DNA of 6,561 bases from an uncultured Chloroflexota bacterium (GTDB taxonomy: Bacteria > Chloroflexota > Dehalococcoidia > UBA2247 > RBG-13-53-26): positions 1-6,561 of the forward strand of contig CALMBS010000471.1 in NCBI GenBank assembly GCA_937860285.1, written 5' to 3'. Of this stretch, positions 5,332 through 6,561 are shown piece by piece; position 1 is the stretch's first letter; every line of letters starts with the position of its first letter. The position numbers were made by a program, and so were the translations under genes. The notes below the pieces were generated by a model, which saw only the letters and a program-made list of their open reading frames with translations, was not told the DNA's origin and made no database searches.

Positions 5332-5340
5332 TGCTATAAT
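5332..5340 (+). promoter_or_regulatory. Extended -10 promoter of the rightward three-gene operon
   Basis: TGCTATAAT contains a perfect -10 box (5335-5340) preceded by the TG of an extended -10 element. No good -35 box is visible. Transcription would start near 5347, with a leader of about 23 bases carrying the ribosome binding site AAGGGAGGG. The element is identical to that at 2101-2109. Confidence 0.6.
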
Positions 5341-5369
5341 TGACTCCACTGCGACAAGGGAGGGCCTAC

Positions 5370-5690
5370 ATGGCACAGAGAGAGTTCACTCATCCGGAGC
5401 TGGGGGAGGAGATAAGGAGCATCTCCGGGTACTACGCGCCGCGGGAGGAGCAGGTGCTGCCCTACCACGGCCGGGAGGTCCTGGTCGTCCTGGGATTCGC
5501 CTGCGTCGACTCGTCGTGCTGCGGTAGCGGCAGCTGGAGCTACGTCCAGGTGCCCGGCTTCCTGGTGAAGAGGGGCGCCGGCCAGCCGGCCGTCTCCGTG
5601 GTGGAGCCCATAGAGGACAAGGCGCTGCGCGACGGCCTCCTCAAACAGCTGACCGAGATGTACCCGGGCGCCAGGGTGGAGATGTGGTAG
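5370..5690 (+). CDS. Small protein with Cys-x4-Cys-Cys cluster, function unknown
   Basis: This gene encodes a 106-residue soluble protein with no signal peptide or membrane helix. The most striking feature is FACVDSSCCGSGSWSYVQVP, which places Cys45, Cys50 and Cys51 close together in a Gly/Ser-rich setting. It could bind a metal or iron-sulfur cluster, or be redox active, but that is inference. A hydrophobic strand (EVLVVLGFAC) precedes it, then VPGFLVKRGAG, and a C-terminal helix (DKALRDGLLKQLTEMYPG). I do not recognise a named family. The ATG at 5370 is preceded by AAGGGAGGG at 5356-5364 and is preferred over the TTG at 5340, which overlaps the -10 box. It is the first gene of a rightward operon; the PHP gene starts 31 bases after its stop. 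Confidence 0.8.
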   Translation: MAQREFTHPELGEEIRSISGYYAPREEQVLPYHGREVLVVLGFACVDSSCCGSGSWSYVQVPGFLVKRGAGQPAVSVVEPIEDKALRDGLLKQLTEMYPGARVEMW

Positions 5691-5718
5691 CCGGGAAACG
5701 GCTGGATAGGGTTCCCGG
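5691..5718 (+). promoter_or_regulatory. Hairpin at the start of the PHP gene, possible translation control
   Basis: CCGGGAA (5691-5697) pairs perfectly with TTCCCGG (5712-5718) around a 14-base loop. The right arm ends three bases before the presumed TTG start codon, so the stem would cover the ribosome entry region. A shorter alternative, AGCCG with CGGCT (5689-5693 with 5699-5703), uses the same left arm. No T-run follows, so termination is unlikely. Confidence 0.35.
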
Positions 5719-5721
5719 GGC

Positions 5722-6285
5722 TTGAAGCTCGATCTCCACACCCACTGCCGGGAGGCAACGGCCTGCCCCACCCCCACCCCCGAGATCGTGGGCCGTATCG
5801 TGTCGGCGGTCAAGGCCAGGGGCCTCGACGGCATCGCGGTCACGGAGCACTACACGCACGTCTATGCCTACGAAGTCAGGGACATCGTCCGTGACCACTT
5901 CGACAACGAGATCCTCATTATCCCCGGCAAGGAGACGGACCGGGTCTTCCTGGGGATAGAAAAGGGCATGTTCCACCTGGTGGAGCTGCACCTGCCGGGG
6001 GATGCCATCTTCCGGTTCATCGCCCACCCCGGCCATCCCCATATCAGGGACCTTGGCGCCCACATCGACGGCAGCATACACGGCCTGGAGCTGCGGAACC
6101 CCGGCCACGATGACGACATGGATGACGAGATGATCCGCCGGCTGGCCCGGGAGCATGATCTGATGCTGCTGACCAACAGCGATGCCCATTCACTGGGAGA
6201 CATCGGCCACTACTACAACGACATAGACATCGAGGAGCTCTGCTCGCGAGCCAAGAGGTCTCACTCGACACATGCCGTTCTCTGA
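5722..6285 (+). CDS. PHP-domain metal-dependent phosphoesterase-like protein
   Basis: This 187-residue protein is a compact single PHP domain with no extra domains. The family uses a cluster of His, Asp and Glu residues to bind metals and hydrolyse phosphoesters. Visible motifs are DLHTHCREA (His6, His8, Glu11), VTEHYTHVY (Glu42, His43), IPGKETD (Glu71), FHLVELH, FIAHPGHPH (His102, His105, His107) and TNSDAHSLGDIGHYYN (Asp154, His156). All metal-binding regions appear intact; the substrate is unknown. The chain cannot begin further upstream, because a TAG lies in frame at 5707-5709. TTG at 5722 is the only sensible start, since the HTH motif follows at once and the next Met is far inside. The ribosome binding site is weak and masked by a hairpin, so translation may depend on the upstream gene. 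The next gene overlaps its 3' end by 14 bases. Confidence 0.88.
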   Translation: MKLDLHTHCREATACPTPTPEIVGRIVSAVKARGLDGIAVTEHYTHVYAYEVRDIVRDHFDNEILIIPGKETDRVFLGIEKGMFHLVELHLPGDAIFRFIAHPGHPHIRDLGAHIDGSIHGLELRNPGHDDDMDDEMIRRLAREHDLMLLTNSDAHSLGDIGHYYNDIDIEELCSRAKRSHSTHAVL

Positions 6286-6561
6286 CCTCCCCTCCAGGTC
6301 CGATCTGGACGCCGTATTCCACCCCCGGTCCATGGCCGTCGTCGGCCTCTCCCCCGACCCGCACGGCACCTGGCTGAACCAGGTCTACCTTCAGGCCCCC
6401 CTCGACGCCGGTTTCCCGGGCCCCGTCTACCCTGTCAATCTCAAGGGCGGGCGCATCGGAAGCCACCGGGTGTATCCGCGGCTGCGCGACGTGCCCGGGC
6501 CGGTGGCCTTCGTGGTCTCCTGCATCCCGGCCCGGCAGACCCCGGAGCTGCTGGAGGACTG
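6272..6561 (+). CDS. ADP-forming acyl-CoA synthetase-like protein, N-terminal CoA-binding domain (partial)
   Basis: The frame is open from ATG at 6272 to the window end, giving the first 96 residues of a longer protein. The segment VFHPRSMAVVGLSPDP (15-30) is the start of the Rossmann-like CoA-binding domain found in NDP-forming acetyl/acyl-CoA synthetases and the succinyl-CoA synthetase alpha subunit. PVYPVNLKGG (51-60) and YPRLRDVPGPVAFVVSCIPA (68-87) follow the expected order and spacing, ending in the PELLED helix. Whether the complete gene includes the ligase and ATP-grasp domains, or an acetyltransferase domain, lies outside the window. The known activity of the family is reversible conversion of acyl-CoA, ADP and phosphate to acid, ATP and CoA. 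The 14-base overlap with the PHP gene in another frame indicates co-transcription and probable translational coupling. AAGAGGT upstream (6253-6259) is a rather distant ribosome binding site. Confidence 0.85.
   Translation, partial: MPFSDLPSRSDLDAVFHPRSMAVVGLSPDPHGTWLNQVYLQAPLDAGFPGPVYPVNLKGGRIGSHRVYPRLRDVPGPVAFVVSCIPARQTPELLED

Noticed and set aside
3883..5343. Rightward open frame of 486 codons opposite the first CoA-transferase gene
   Set aside because: Same reason: antisense to a motif-complete enzyme, low-complexity peptide, and it runs through the promoter region and the GC-rich palindrome.
5340..5369. TTG at 5340 as start of the small Cys protein
   Set aside because: It overlaps the last base of the -10 box and would lie before the start of transcription; the ATG at 5370 has a good ribosome binding site.

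Overview
The window is GC-rich bacterial DNA with mostly G/C third codon positions. AT-rich hexamers stand out against it and mark sigma-70-type promoters. Two family III CoA-transferases, an ADP-forming acyl-CoA synthetase-like gene and a single-domain PHP protein sit close together. With the base composition, this suggests an uncultured Chloroflexota-like (for example Dehalococcoidia) genome. That assignment is an inference from gene content, not from a marker gene. No tRNA, rRNA, CRISPR array, transposase or insertion sequence was seen.

Left part (1-2542). A small three-helix membrane protein gene runs leftward (103-387). It is divergent from an SRAP/YedK-type abasic-site-protecting protein gene running rightward (544-1269). 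The 156-base gap between them holds a clear leftward promoter, two TGTCA boxes ten bases apart and a perfect 22-base palindrome. Downstream of the SRAP gene, on the opposite strand, is a short coding-like stretch (1242-1412) that may be a gene remnant. Next comes a strong promoter whose -10 box is covered by a nearly perfect 20-base inverted repeat. It drives, after a leader of about 110 bases, a secreted or membrane-anchored beta-rich protein (1595-2053). A minimal zinc metallopeptidase with a very acidic tail follows (2129-2542), with its own extended -10 promoter.

Middle part (2553-5218). Two family III (CaiB/BaiF) CoA-transferase genes form a leftward operon. They are separated by 11 bases, preceded by one promoter and followed by one or two hairpin terminators. 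Both keep the catalytic aspartate. The arrangement resembles known two-subunit CoA-transferases such as BbsEF or SmtAB, though the substrate cannot be read from sequence.

Right part (5227-6561). A GC-rich divergent intergenic region with strong inverted repeats leads to a rightward operon. Its genes are a 106-residue protein of unknown function with a Cys-x4-Cys-Cys cluster, a short PHP-family metal-dependent phosphoesterase that appears to start at TTG, and the overlapping 5' end of an ADP-forming acyl-CoA synthetase (CoA-binding domain), cut by the window edge. The CoA-transferases and the synthetase suggest local acyl-CoA metabolism. The PHP and small Cys proteins have no clear link to it. 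The window shows no obvious new system. The most unusual items are the palindromic operator at 1460-1479, the antisense coding-like fragment, the paired CoA-transferases and the Cys-cluster small protein.
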